In this document: positions 8,935 through 17,599 of the stretch, one piece after another
How positions within the stretch are numbered: position 1 is the stretch's first letter
Layout of the letters: each line of letters begins with the position of its first letter
Assembly (NCBI RefSeq): GCF_000463015.1
Contig: NC_022247.1
Location: 3,658,001 to 3,722,000, forward strand
From: Variovorax paradoxus B4
GTDB taxonomy: Bacteria > Pseudomonadota > Gammaproteobacteria > Burkholderiales > Burkholderiaceae_C
Direction: 5' to 3'
DNA: 64,000 bases
Made by a program: the position numbers and the translations under genes
Notes under the pieces: model-generated
Told to the model about the DNA's origin: nothing
What the model saw: only the letters and a program-made list of their open reading frames with translations
Database searches by the model: none

Positions 8935-10230
8935 TTATACGGCAGGGTCGCGGGTGGCGGAAACGCCCGGCGGCAGCGACTCCACCCGCAGCACGCGCTG
9001 CGGATACGGAATGTCCACGCCCGCGCTGCGCAGGCCCTCGAGAATGGCGATGTTGATGGCCGAGCGCAGGTTGTCCTTGCCCTTGTCGGGATCGGCGACC
9101 CAGAAGTTCAGGGTGAACTCCAGCCCGTCGGGCGCAAAGTTCATCAGGAAGGCCACGGGCGCCGGGTCGGTGATCACGCGAGCCTGGGCCTTGGCCGCCT
9201 CGCACAGGATGCCCTGCACCTGCGCCACGTCGCTGTCGTAGCCCACCACGATGGTGGTCGTGATGTTGAACTTGCGGTCCGCCATCGAGAGGTTCTCGAC
9301 GCGGCTGGTGATGAGCGACTCGTTCGGCACGATGGCCTCGCGTCCGTTGCCCGCACGGATGAGCGTGTAGCGGGTCTTGATGTCGGTGATGCGGCCCTCG
9401 AAGGCGTCGACCTTGACGTTGTCGCCGATGCGGATGGAGCGCTCCAGCAGGATCACGAAGCCACTCACGTAGTTGGCCGCCAGCTTCTGCAGGCCGAAGC
9501 CCAGGCCCACGCCGAGCGCACCGCCCAGCACCGAGAGCGCCGTGAGGTCGACCCCCACCGCCGACAGCGCGAACAGCAGGCCGACCAGCAGCAGGAAGGC
9601 GCGCACCGCATTCGACGCCACCTTGCGCATCGAAAGATCGCTCACGGCCTCGCGCAGGATGCGCTTCTCGATGGTGGCGGCAATCCACAGCGCGATCACC
9701 AGCACCAACCCGGCCGACAGCACGCCCTGGACGATGGTCTGCAGGCTGACGCGCGTCTTGCCGAAAGCCAGCGTGATGTTGTCGAGTTCGGCCAGCACCG
9801 GCGGCAGCAGCCCGACGATCCAGAGGATGGCGGCAATCCAGGCCAGCCACGAAATCGTGCGCTCCAGCAGCCGGACCAGGTTGGAGGCGGGAAACACCGC
9901 CCGCATCACGCGCGCGAACAGGCGGATGACCGCCAGCGACAGGAACACCGACACCCCGATGCGCAGCACCAGCACGGGCTGGAAGTCGCTCACCAGCCGC
10001 CGGGCCAGCTCGGTGAAGACCAGCGCCAGCAGCGGGAACAGGAGCCCGTCGAAGATGCGCTCGCCGAACCAGATGGAATCCTTCGGCTGGTCGCGCCCGA
10101 ACCAGCGGGTGACCACCCAGGCCAGGGCCACGCAGCCCACCAGCGCGGCCAGTTCGATGCCCAGGCCGCGCGCGTCGACCTGACCCAGGCGTTGTGTGAA
10201 ATCGTTGAAATTCATCTCTTGGGAAAACAT
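8935..10230 (-). CDS. MscS-family mechanosensitive ion channel
   Basis: Small-conductance mechanosensitive channel of 431 aa that protects the inner membrane against osmotic downshock. Five or so hydrophobic segments precede the pore helix and beta domain. The pore-lining run LGGALGVGLGFGLQKLAANYVSGFVILLE is followed by the beta-domain motif IRIGDNVKVDAFEGRITDIKTRYT. Starts at 10230 (MFSQEMNF) or 10215 (MNFNDF) are both possible; neither has a strong ribosome site. It starts 26 nt after the amidohydrolase stop, suggesting one transcript. Confidence 0.93.
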   Translation of the reverse strand: MFSQEMNFNDFTQRLGQVDARGLGIELAALVGCVALAWVVTRWFGRDQPKDSIWFGERIFDGLLFPLLALVFTELARRLVSDFQPVLVLRIGVSVFLSLAVIRLFARVMRAVFPASNLVRLLERTISWLAWIAAILWIVGLLPPVLAELDNITLAFGKTRVSLQTIVQGVLSAGLVLVIALWIAATIEKRILREAVSDLSMRKVASNAVRAFLLLVGLLFALSAVGVDLTALSVLGGALGVGLGFGLQKLAANYVSGFVILLERSIRIGDNVKVDAFEGRITDIKTRYTLIRAGNGREAIVPNESLITSRVENLSMADRKFNITTTIVVGYDSDVAQVQGILCEAAKAQARVITDPAPVAFLMNFAPDGLEFTLNFWVADPDKGKDNLRSAINIAILEGLRSAGVDIPYPQRVLRVESLPPGVSATRDPAV

Positions 10231-10256
10231 GGCGCGATGTTCGCGCCTGCGGCTCT

Positions 10257-11210
10257 CTACAGATCGGCAAGGACACGGATATGGGCTTCGACGCTGCGCG
10301 CGAGGGCGTCCAGGTTGTAGCCCCCTTCGAGCATCGAGACGATGCGTCCGCGCGCATGGCGCCTGGCGATGTCCCGGATGCGGCTCGTGATCCAGGCGAA
10401 ATCGTTCTCGGTGAGGCCGAGCTGGCCCAGGTCGTCCTCGCGGTGGGCGTCGAAGCCCGCGCTCACGAAGACCATCTCGGGTGCAAATTCCTCGAGCCGG
10501 GGCATCCAGGCGGCTTCGATCAGCTCGCGCACGTCCATGCCCCTGGTGTAGGCCGGGATCGGCAGGTTCAGCATGTTCGAGGCCGGATGCTCGGTGCCGC
10601 TGTACGGATAGAACGGATGCTGGAAGAAGCCCACCATCAGCACGCGCGGATCGTTCGACAGGATGTTCTCGGTGCCGTTGCCGTGGTGCACGTCGAAGTC
10701 GACGATGGCCACGCGGTCCAGTCCGTGCACCTCGAGCGCATGCCGCGCCGCAATGGCCACGTTGTTGAGAAAGCAGAAGCCCATGGCCTGCTCGCGGCAG
10801 GCGTGGTGCCCGGGCGGGCGCACCGAGCAGAACGCGTTCTCGATCTCGCCCGCCATGACCGCATCGGTGGCGGCAATCGCGGCGCCGGCGGCGCGGCGCG
10901 CGGCCAGCAGCGTGAAGCGCGTCAGGACGGTGTCGGGGTCGAGCTGCGCATGGGTGGGCCCGCCGGCCGGCTCGTCGGCCACCAGGCGCTGGTGAAGCTC
11001 TTCGAGGTATTCGAGGTGAGCCTCGCTGTGCGCGCGCGTGATCTGGGAAAGGGTGGCCAGCGGCACATCCCGGTGCTCCAGGGCATCGCCCACGCCGGTG
11101 AGCAGCAGCCTGTCTTCGATGGCATCGAGCCGCTCGGGGCATTCGGGGTGGCCCCGGCCCATGTCATGCTTCCAGCAGTCGCGATGTGTGAAGTAGCCGG
11201 TCTTGCCCAT
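10257..11210 (-). CDS. Histone deacetylase-family (zinc amidohydrolase) protein
   Basis: Class II HDAC-like deacetylase (317 aa) like the bacterial HdaH / acetylpolyamine amidohydrolase group, which removes acetyl groups from small amines or lysines. Catalytic features are all present: RPPGHHA with the tandem His 135/136, the zinc ligands D173 and H175 in DFDVHHGNGT, D254 in SAGFDAH, and the transition-state Tyr in EGGYN. It is divergent from moxR and upstream of the channel gene. The true substrate is unknown. Confidence 0.93.
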   Translation of the reverse strand: MGKTGYFTHRDCWKHDMGRGHPECPERLDAIEDRLLLTGVGDALEHRDVPLATLSQITRAHSEAHLEYLEELHQRLVADEPAGGPTHAQLDPDTVLTRFTLLAARRAAGAAIAATDAVMAGEIENAFCSVRPPGHHACREQAMGFCFLNNVAIAARHALEVHGLDRVAIVDFDVHHGNGTENILSNDPRVLMVGFFQHPFYPYSGTEHPASNMLNLPIPAYTRGMDVRELIEAAWMPRLEEFAPEMVFVSAGFDAHREDDLGQLGLTENDFAWITSRIRDIARRHARGRIVSMLEGGYNLDALARSVEAHIRVLADL

Positions 11211-11278
11211 GTCTTTGCCGTGTCTCTGTCGTATCTAGACCTCACACGGCATGGGGCCGCGCAGTCTTACGGTATCGT

Positions 11279-12217
11279 TTGCATATGGATACAAATATGG
11301 ACGTTGCTGCGAAGCTTGCCACTTTGCTGAGTCAGCTTAACACGGTGATCGTGGGCAAGGAGCCCCAGGTGCGCGACTGCGTGGCCTGCCTGCTCGCGGG
11401 CGGGCACCTGCTGATCGAGGATGTGCCGGGGGTCGGCAAGACCACCCTCGCCCATGCGCTGTCGCACACCTTCGGCCTGCAGTTCTCGCGCGTGCAGTTC
11501 ACCGCCGACCTGATGCCGGGCGACCTGTCGGGCGTGGCCATCTACGACCGGGGCCAGCAGGCCTTCGTCTTCCACCCCGGGCCGATCTTCGCGCAGGTGC
11601 TGCTGGCGGACGAAATCAACCGCGCCAGCCCCAAGACGCAGAGCGCGCTGCTCGAGGCCATGGAAGAGAAGCAGGTCACCATCGAAGGCGAGACGCGGCC
11701 GCTGCCCACGCCCTTCTTCGTGATTGCCACGCAGAACCCGCAGGACCAGCTCGGCACCTTCGCCTTGCCCGAGTCGCAGCTCGACCGCTTCCTCATGCGC
11801 ATCTCGCTGGGCTACCCCGACCGCGCCGCCGAACGCGAGCTGCTCTCGGGCGCCGACCGCCGCGAGATGCTGGCCACCCTGCCCGCGCTCTTGACTGCCG
11901 GCGAACTCACGGCGCTGCAGCAGCGTGTGCAGCAGGTGCATGCGGCCGAGCCGCTTCTGAACTACGTGCAGGACCTGATCGCGGCCACCCGCTCCGGCCG
12001 CTGGTTCCTGCAGGGCCTCTCGCCGCGCGCCGGCATTGCCGTGCTGCGCGCCGCCAAGGCGCAGGCGCTGCTGGCCAACCGAAACTACGTTGCGCCCGAC
12101 GACGTGCAATCGATTCTTCCGCAGACCATTGCGCACCGCCTCACCCCGGTGGGCGACGCGGGCCGGGGCGCGGTGGAGCAGGTGCGCGCGATGATCGCGG
12201 ACGTGCCGCTGCCGTAA
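11279..12217 (+). CDS. MoxR-family AAA+ ATPase
   Basis: AAA+ chaperone-like ATPase (312 aa) of the MoxR family. Walker A is DVPGVGKTT, Walker B is LLADEINRA, and sensor 1 is FVIATQNP. The start is uncertain: ATGs at 11279, 11285 and 11297 are in frame, and the MDVAAKL start at 11297 fits homologue length best because the upstream A/T-rich stretch could be promoter. It is the first gene of the MoxR / DUF58 / transglutaminase trio, a conserved set thought to fold or activate a periplasmic or membrane partner. Confidence 0.93.
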   Translation: MHMDTNMDVAAKLATLLSQLNTVIVGKEPQVRDCVACLLAGGHLLIEDVPGVGKTTLAHALSHTFGLQFSRVQFTADLMPGDLSGVAIYDRGQQAFVFHPGPIFAQVLLADEINRASPKTQSALLEAMEEKQVTIEGETRPLPTPFFVIATQNPQDQLGTFALPESQLDRFLMRISLGYPDRAAERELLSGADRREMLATLPALLTAGELTALQQRVQQVHAAEPLLNYVQDLIAATRSGRWFLQGLSPRAGIAVLRAAKAQALLANRNYVAPDDVQSILPQTIAHRLTPVGDAGRGAVEQVRAMIADVPLP

Positions 12218-12244
12218 GAAAATGAACCGTCCCGTTCGCCACCG

Positions 12245-13216
12245 ATGATCGCGTCGCTACGCTCGCGTATCGACGGCTGGTTCCTATCGCGCCGGCCGCC
12301 TTCGGACACGCTGGAGCTCACGCAGCGCAACGTCTACATCGTGCCCACGCGCGCCGGCTGGACGCTGGGCGCCACGCTGCTGGTGCTGCTGATCGCGTCG
12401 ATCAACTACCAGCTCAACCTCGGCTACCTGCTGACCTTCCTGCTCGCGGGCAGCGTGGCCGTGGGCATGCACGTGTGCCATGCCACGCTGCGCGGCCTGG
12501 CCATGCACATGATGCCGCCCGAGGCCCACTATGCGGGCGCCGCCGCGGTCTTTCGCGTCGTGCTGCACAACACGCGGCGCAGCGTGCGCTACGGCATCGG
12601 CATGGCCGTGCGCGGCAGCGGCCAGTGGGCCTGGACCGACGTTCCGGCGGAAGGCAGCGCCACGGTCGAGATCGCATTCAAGCCCGAGCGGCGCGGACTC
12701 CATCCGGTGCCCCCGCTCACCGCCGAAACCCGCTTTCCGCTCGGCACATTCCGCGTCTGGACGGTGTGGCGGCCGGCCGCGAAGATGCTGGTCTATCCAA
12801 CGCCCGAGGCGCATCCGCCGCCGCTGCCGCCGGGCGAGCCGCTGTCGGGGCCGGCCGCCACGTCGGCCGCGCTGCGCGCCCAGGCCGCCGGCGAGTACGA
12901 CGGCCTCAGGGCCTACCGGCGCGGCGACCCGCTCAAGCTCGTGGTCTGGAAGAAGGCGGCCCGGGCGCAAGCCACCGGGTCGGAAGACCTGGTGAGCCGC
13001 GATACGCAGCAGACGCAGCGCGAAGAGCTGTGGCTCGACGCGCAGGCCACCCACCTGGCCGACACCGAGGCCCGGGTGTCGCGGCTCTGCGCCTGGGTGC
13101 TGATGGCGGACCGGCTGGGCGTGGACTACGGCATCCGCGTGGCCGCGCGCGTGGTGCAGCCGTCGCAGGGAGAAGCCCACCGAAGAGCTTGCCTGGAGGC
13201 GCTGGCGCTATGCTGA
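12245..13216 (+). CDS. DUF58 domain protein
   Basis: Protein of 323 aa with two N-terminal membrane helices (about residues 38-75) followed by a beta-rich region. The DUF58 core YDGLRAYRRGDPLKLVVWKKAAR lies in the von Willebrand A-like part. It is almost always encoded with MoxR and a TgpA-type protein, as here, and probably forms a complex with them. No enzyme activity is assigned to the family. Confidence 0.9.
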   Translation: MIASLRSRIDGWFLSRRPPSDTLELTQRNVYIVPTRAGWTLGATLLVLLIASINYQLNLGYLLTFLLAGSVAVGMHVCHATLRGLAMHMMPPEAHYAGAAAVFRVVLHNTRRSVRYGIGMAVRGSGQWAWTDVPAEGSATVEIAFKPERRGLHPVPPLTAETRFPLGTFRVWTVWRPAAKMLVYPTPEAHPPPLPPGEPLSGPAATSAALRAQAAGEYDGLRAYRRGDPLKLVVWKKAARAQATGSEDLVSRDTQQTQREELWLDAQATHLADTEARVSRLCAWVLMADRLGVDYGIRVAARVVQPSQGEAHRRACLEALALC

Positions 13217-13259
13217 ACCTGAACGCCGTTCGTTCTTCTTCAGGCCGGGAGCAGCGCGC

Positions 13260-15281
13260 ATGAACAAGTTCATGCGCGAAATCTCGGCGCTGCCAAGGGA
13301 CGCCAGGGACACCCTGTTCCTGCTGGCAGTCATCGCGCTCATCGTCCTGCCGCAGGTCGGGAACCTGCCCTGGTGGTGCACCGCCATCACGGCGATGGTG
13401 CTGGTGTGGCGCAGCACGCTCGCCATGGAGGCCCGCCCGCTTCCGGGCAAGTGGGCGCGCGTGGGCCTGCTGGCGCTGACGCTGGCCGCCACCTTCGCCA
13501 CCCATCGCACCCTGCTGGGGCGCGACGCCGGGGTGACGCTGATCGTGATCCTGCTGGCCTTGAAGACGCTGGAGCTGCGCGCGCGCCGGGACGCCTTCGT
13601 CATCTTCTTCCTGGGCTTCTTCGCGATGCTCACGAACTTCTTCTACTCGCAGTCGCTGATGACCGCGGTCACCATGCTGCTTGCGCTGCTGGGCCTGCTC
13701 ACCGCGCTGGTCAATGCGCACATGCCGGTGGGCAAGCCGCCGTTGATGCAGGCGGCGCGCACCGCCAGCTGGATGGCCCTGGCGGGCGCGCCGATCATGC
13801 TCGCGCTGTTCCTGCTGTTCCCGCGCTTCGCGCCGCTGTGGGGCACGCCCGGCGACGCGATGGCCGGGCGCACGGGCCTGTCGAACACCATGCGCGTGGG
13901 CGCCATCGCCGAACTGGCGCTCGACGACAGCATCGCGGCACGCATCAAGTTCGAGGACAACCGCGCGCCGCCCCAAAGCCAGCTGTACTTCCGCGGCCCG
14001 GTGCTCGCGCAGTTCGACGGGCGCGAGTGGACGGCGCTGCCATCCTGGGCGCGCGGCGCGCCAGCCTCGGGCAACCTGCGCACCAGCGGCCAGCCAGTTC
14101 GCTACGAGGTCACGCTCGAGCCCAACCATCGCCCCTGGCTGCTCACGCTCGATGTGGCGCCAGGCGCACCGCAGGCGCCCGGCCTCGAGGTCACGGGCAC
14201 CCCCGACCTGCAATGGCTCGCGAACCGCCCCATCTCCGACCTCGTGCGCTACCGCGCCGAGAGCTACACGCAGTTCCACAGCGGACCCGTGCGGCAGACG
14301 GCCGCGCTGCGGCCCTATCTCGCCCTGCCGCCCGGATCGAACCCGCGCACCGCTGCGCTCGCCGCGGAAATGCGCGCCCAGCCCGCCCTGGCCAACGCCG
14401 GCACGCAGGCCTTCATCCGCGCCGCACTGCAGCGGCTGCGCACCGGCGGCTACACCTATACGCTGGAGCCCGGCTTCTACGGCAACGACACGGCCGACGA
14501 GTTCTGGTTCGACCGCAAGGAAGGCTTCTGCGAGCACATCGCCTCGGCCTTCGTGGTGCTGATGCGCGGGGCGGGCATTCCGGCGCGCATCGTGACCGGC
14601 TACCAAGGCGGCGAACTCAATGGCGTCGACAACTACTGGGTGCTGCGCCAGAGCGATGCGCACGCCTGGGCCGAGGTCTGGGAGGAAGGCGTGGGCTGGT
14701 TGCGCGTCGATCCCACGGGCGCGGTGTCGCCGGGCCGGGTCGGCCAGTTGCAGCGGCTCGTGCCGCAGCCGGGCCTGTTCGCCGGCGCCATCGGCGCGAT
14801 GAGCCCCACGCTGGCGCAGAACCTGCGCGCCGCGTGGGAAGCGGTGAACAACGGCTGGAACCAGTGGGTGCTCAACTACACGCAGAGCCGCCAGCTCAAC
14901 CTGCTCAAGAGCATCGGCTTCGAAGCGCCCAGCCTCGAGGACCTGGCCTATGTGCTGCTCTACCTGCTGGTGGGTGCGAGCCTTGCCGGCGCGGCATGGG
15001 CCTTGTGGGAGCGCAGCCAGCACGACCCGTGGCTGCGCCTGCTCGGCCAGGCACGCGCGCGCCTCGCCAAGGCCGGCCTCAAGGTGCCCGACACGGCGCC
15101 GCCGCGCCAGATGGCCGCGCAGGCCGAGGCGCACTTCGGCCCCGCGGCGCAGGCGGTGCGCGAATGGCTGCTGAAGCTGGAGGCCCAGCGCTACGCCGAG
15201 GCCTCCCCGGCTTCGCTTGCGGCCCTGCGGGCCGAGTTCCGGCGCCTGAACTGGCCCGCTGCGCCGAATCCCGGGCGCTGA
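13260..15281 (+). CDS. TgpA-type membrane transglutaminase (DUF3488)
   Basis: Membrane protein of 673 aa with about six N-terminal helices (DUF3488), a periplasmic transglutaminase-like domain and one C-terminal helix with a cytoplasmic tail. The papain-like triad is C424 (EGFCEHIA), H468 (DAHAW) and D484 (VDPTG). The Pseudomonas aeruginosa homologue TgpA is reported as essential. The substrate is probably a periplasmic protein or peptide. It follows the DUF58 gene closely. This is one of three transglutaminase-fold proteins encoded in the window. Confidence 0.92.
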   Translation: MNKFMREISALPRDARDTLFLLAVIALIVLPQVGNLPWWCTAITAMVLVWRSTLAMEARPLPGKWARVGLLALTLAATFATHRTLLGRDAGVTLIVILLALKTLELRARRDAFVIFFLGFFAMLTNFFYSQSLMTAVTMLLALLGLLTALVNAHMPVGKPPLMQAARTASWMALAGAPIMLALFLLFPRFAPLWGTPGDAMAGRTGLSNTMRVGAIAELALDDSIAARIKFEDNRAPPQSQLYFRGPVLAQFDGREWTALPSWARGAPASGNLRTSGQPVRYEVTLEPNHRPWLLTLDVAPGAPQAPGLEVTGTPDLQWLANRPISDLVRYRAESYTQFHSGPVRQTAALRPYLALPPGSNPRTAALAAEMRAQPALANAGTQAFIRAALQRLRTGGYTYTLEPGFYGNDTADEFWFDRKEGFCEHIASAFVVLMRGAGIPARIVTGYQGGELNGVDNYWVLRQSDAHAWAEVWEEGVGWLRVDPTGAVSPGRVGQLQRLVPQPGLFAGAIGAMSPTLAQNLRAAWEAVNNGWNQWVLNYTQSRQLNLLKSIGFEAPSLEDLAYVLLYLLVGASLAGAAWALWERSQHDPWLRLLGQARARLAKAGLKVPDTAPPRQMAAQAEAHFGPAAQAVREWLLKLEAQRYAEASPASLAALRAEFRRLNWPAAPNPGR

Positions 15282-15333
15282 AACCGCATGTGTCCCGCGG
15301 AGGCGGGCTCGCGCGGACGGCACAATCGCCTCC

Positions 15334-16425
15334 ATGCGATTTTTTCTTTCCGTGCCACGCCGCACCGCCGCAGCAGCCCTCTTCGCCGCCTGCTGCGCAG
15401 GGTCCATGGCCGCGCAGGCCCAGAAAGCCCCCAGCGCCCGCATCGTGAAAACCGTGGCGGGCAGCACGCCCTACGCCAGGCGCGACGACGCCATGCGCTT
15501 TGCCGAAGAAGTGGCCGAGCGCCGCGGCCTCGACCGCAACTGGGTGCGCGCCACCATCGGCAGCGCGCGCTTCCTGCCGAACGTGCCGCGCCTGATGTTG
15601 CCGGGCCCGGCCGGCACGGTGAAGAACTGGCAGGCCTATCGCAGCCGCTTCATCGACGCGACGCGCATTGCCGCCGGCGTGCGCTTCTGGCGCAACAACG
15701 CCGACACGCTCGCGCGCGCGGAGGCGACGTACGGCGTGCCGGCCGAGATCATCGTGGGCATCGTCGGCGTGGAAACCATCTACGGCCGCAACATGGGCAA
15801 CTTCCGCGTGATCGATGCACTGGCCACGCTGTCGTTCGACTTCCCGCAGGCTCATCCGCGCGCGGCCGAGCGCGAAGCCTTCTTCCGCGGCGAGCTCGAG
15901 AGCTTCCTGAGCACCGAAAGCCGCACTTCAGACAACCCGCTGCTGCCCGTGGGCAGCTACGCGGGCGCCATGGGCATGCCGCAGTTCATGCCCAGCAGCA
16001 TCGCCAAGTACGCGGTCGACTTCGACGGCGACAGCCGCATCGACCTGGTCGACAACCCCGCCGACGTGATCGGCTCGGTGGCCAACTACTTCAAGGCCTT
16101 TGGCTGGACGCCCGGCGTGCCCGCGATCTACCCGGTGCATTTCGAGGAGGCCCGCCTCCAGAAGGCGCTGCTGCTGGCGCCCGACATCCTGCCGAGCTTC
16201 AGCGCCGACAGCTTCGTGGCGGCCGGCGCCGTTCCCGAAGGCGATGGCCTGCGCCACAAGGGCCTTCTCGCGCTGGTCGAGCTGCAGAACGGCGCCGACG
16301 CGCCGCCGACCTATGTGGCCGGCACGCGCAACTTCTACGTGATCACGCGCTACAACTGGAGCAGCTACTACGCGATGTCGGTGCTCGACCTTGGCCAGGA
16401 GGTCAAGGCCGCCATGGAGCAATAG
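15334..16425 (+). CDS. mltB: Lytic murein transglycosylase B
   Basis: Secreted peptidoglycan lytic transglycosylase (363 aa). The N-terminus has an Arg-rich n-region, a hydrophobic stretch and an AQAQ cleavage-type end. The catalytic Glu is E147 in GIVGVETIYG. The family blocks YAGAMGMPQFMPSS and FDGDSRIDLVDNPADVIGSVANYF are intact. No lipobox Cys is placed after the signal, so it is probably soluble periplasmic rather than a lipoprotein. It lies 52 nt after the transglutaminase gene on the same strand. Confidence 0.94.
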   Translation: MRFFLSVPRRTAAAALFAACCAGSMAAQAQKAPSARIVKTVAGSTPYARRDDAMRFAEEVAERRGLDRNWVRATIGSARFLPNVPRLMLPGPAGTVKNWQAYRSRFIDATRIAAGVRFWRNNADTLARAEATYGVPAEIIVGIVGVETIYGRNMGNFRVIDALATLSFDFPQAHPRAAEREAFFRGELESFLSTESRTSDNPLLPVGSYAGAMGMPQFMPSSIAKYAVDFDGDSRIDLVDNPADVIGSVANYFKAFGWTPGVPAIYPVHFEEARLQKALLLAPDILPSFSADSFVAAGAVPEGDGLRHKGLLALVELQNGADAPPTYVAGTRNFYVITRYNWSSYYAMSVLDLGQEVKAAMEQ

Positions 16426-16428
16426 CCG

Positions 16429-17055
16429 ATGGCGCCCCAGGCACTGCGGGACAACTGGAACGCCGCCTGGCACGCGCTGGGCGCGGCCCGCGCCGACGAG
16501 GTGCTGTGCGTCGAGCTCCAGCGCCGCTACGACGAGCCGCAGCGCCACTATCACACCCTGCAGCACCTCGGCGAATGCCTGGCCTGGTTCGAGCACGAGA
16601 AAGAGCTGGCCGAGCGCCCCGGTGAAGTGGCGCTCGCGCTGTGGTTCCACGACGCGGTCTACGACGTGCATGCGCACGACAACGAGGCACGCAGCGCCGA
16701 ATGGGCGCGCGGCGCCATCCTTTCGGCCGGTGTACCGGCAGATGCGGCCGAACGCGTGCATGCCCTCGTGATGGCCACGCGGCACGATGCCGTGCCCGAA
16801 GGCCGCGACGCCAAACTGCTGATCGACATCGACCTGTCGATCCTCGGCGCGGACTCCGCGCGCTTCGACGAATACGAACGGCAGGTGCATGCCGAATATG
16901 CGTTCGTGCCCACCGAAGTGCGCCTGCCGCGCCGCCGCGCGATCCTGCAGCGCTTCCTCGCGCGGGAGGCGATCTACGCCACGCCGCGAATGCACGCGCT
17001 GCTGGAGGCACGGGCTCGCGCCAACCTGGCCCGGTCGATCGCGGCAATGGCCTGA
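16429..17055 (+). CDS. HD-domain metal-dependent hydrolase
   Basis: Small HD-fold protein of 208 aa. His/Asp motifs consistent with metal binding are HYHTLQHL, ALWFHDAVYD and ATRHD, plus a later Asp run in LLIDIDLSILG. This is the widespread group of predicted metal-dependent phosphohydrolases often misnamed after an NMDA receptor subunit. It begins 3 nt after the mltB stop, so it is cotranscribed. The substrate is unknown. Its 3' end meets the biosynthetic cluster tail to tail, with 31 nt between. Confidence 0.85.
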   Translation: MAPQALRDNWNAAWHALGAARADEVLCVELQRRYDEPQRHYHTLQHLGECLAWFEHEKELAERPGEVALALWFHDAVYDVHAHDNEARSAEWARGAILSAGVPADAAERVHALVMATRHDAVPEGRDAKLLIDIDLSILGADSARFDEYERQVHAEYAFVPTEVRLPRRRAILQRFLAREAIYATPRMHALLEARARANLARSIAAMA

Positions 17056-17086
17056 CCTCGCTGCCTGCGGTTGGCCTTGCGATGTT

Positions 17087-17599
17087 TCAGGCCGGCACCA
17101 GCCGCCACCATTCGGAGCGCGGCTTCTCGCCATTGCGCTCCTCTTCCACCACGCCGACCAGCAGTCCGGCGCTTCCGGCGCTTCCGGCGCCCAGCTTCGA
17201 GAGCTGCAGCAGCTGCTGCGGATCGCGGCACAGCGCAAAGCTCGCGTCGCCCTGCCATTCGAGGCAGCGGCCGACCTCCGCCAGCATCAGCGCCGGCTGG
17301 CCCTGCATGAAGGTGAATGGCATCAGCATGCCCGCGTCGAGCTGCGCCAGGCCCGCATGCGTTGCTCCCCAGGCGCCGCGCAGGCTCGATACGCGCAGCC
17401 GGGCCCCCGCGGGCAAGGCCGCCTCGCCCGCGGCATCGAGGCACTGCCGGGCCCCGAACATCGCAAGCTCGGTCCAGAGGCCGACGCGCCGCGGCCGCCG
17501 GCCGAGGCGGTGCGCGAGCTGGTCGCGCCAATCCGCAGGCAGCGGATCGACCGCGAAGTGGGCGACGGTGCGCCATGCGTGGGCGGACCCGGCGTTCAT
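17087..17599 (-). CDS. Beta-ketoacyl synthase-like (Ketoacyl-synt_2 type) protein
   Basis: Protein of 170 aa resembling the stand-alone beta-ketoacyl synthase N-terminal-like proteins of aryl polyene clusters. Shared features are the RRPRRVGLWTELAMFGARQCL helix, the SSLRGAWGATHAGLAQ strand-turn and MPFTFMQGQPALMLAEVGRCL. No active-site Cys in a nucleophile elbow is seen, so an accessory or chain-length role is more likely than catalysis. Its ATG overlaps the stop of the full-length ketosynthase gene (ATGA), implying the two proteins are made together. It is the last gene of the nine-gene cluster. Confidence 0.65.
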   Translation of the reverse strand: MNAGSAHAWRTVAHFAVDPLPADWRDQLAHRLGRRPRRVGLWTELAMFGARQCLDAAGEAALPAGARLRVSSLRGAWGATHAGLAQLDAGMLMPFTFMQGQPALMLAEVGRCLEWQGDASFALCRDPQQLLQLSKLGAGSAGSAGLLVGVVEEERNGEKPRSEWWRLVPA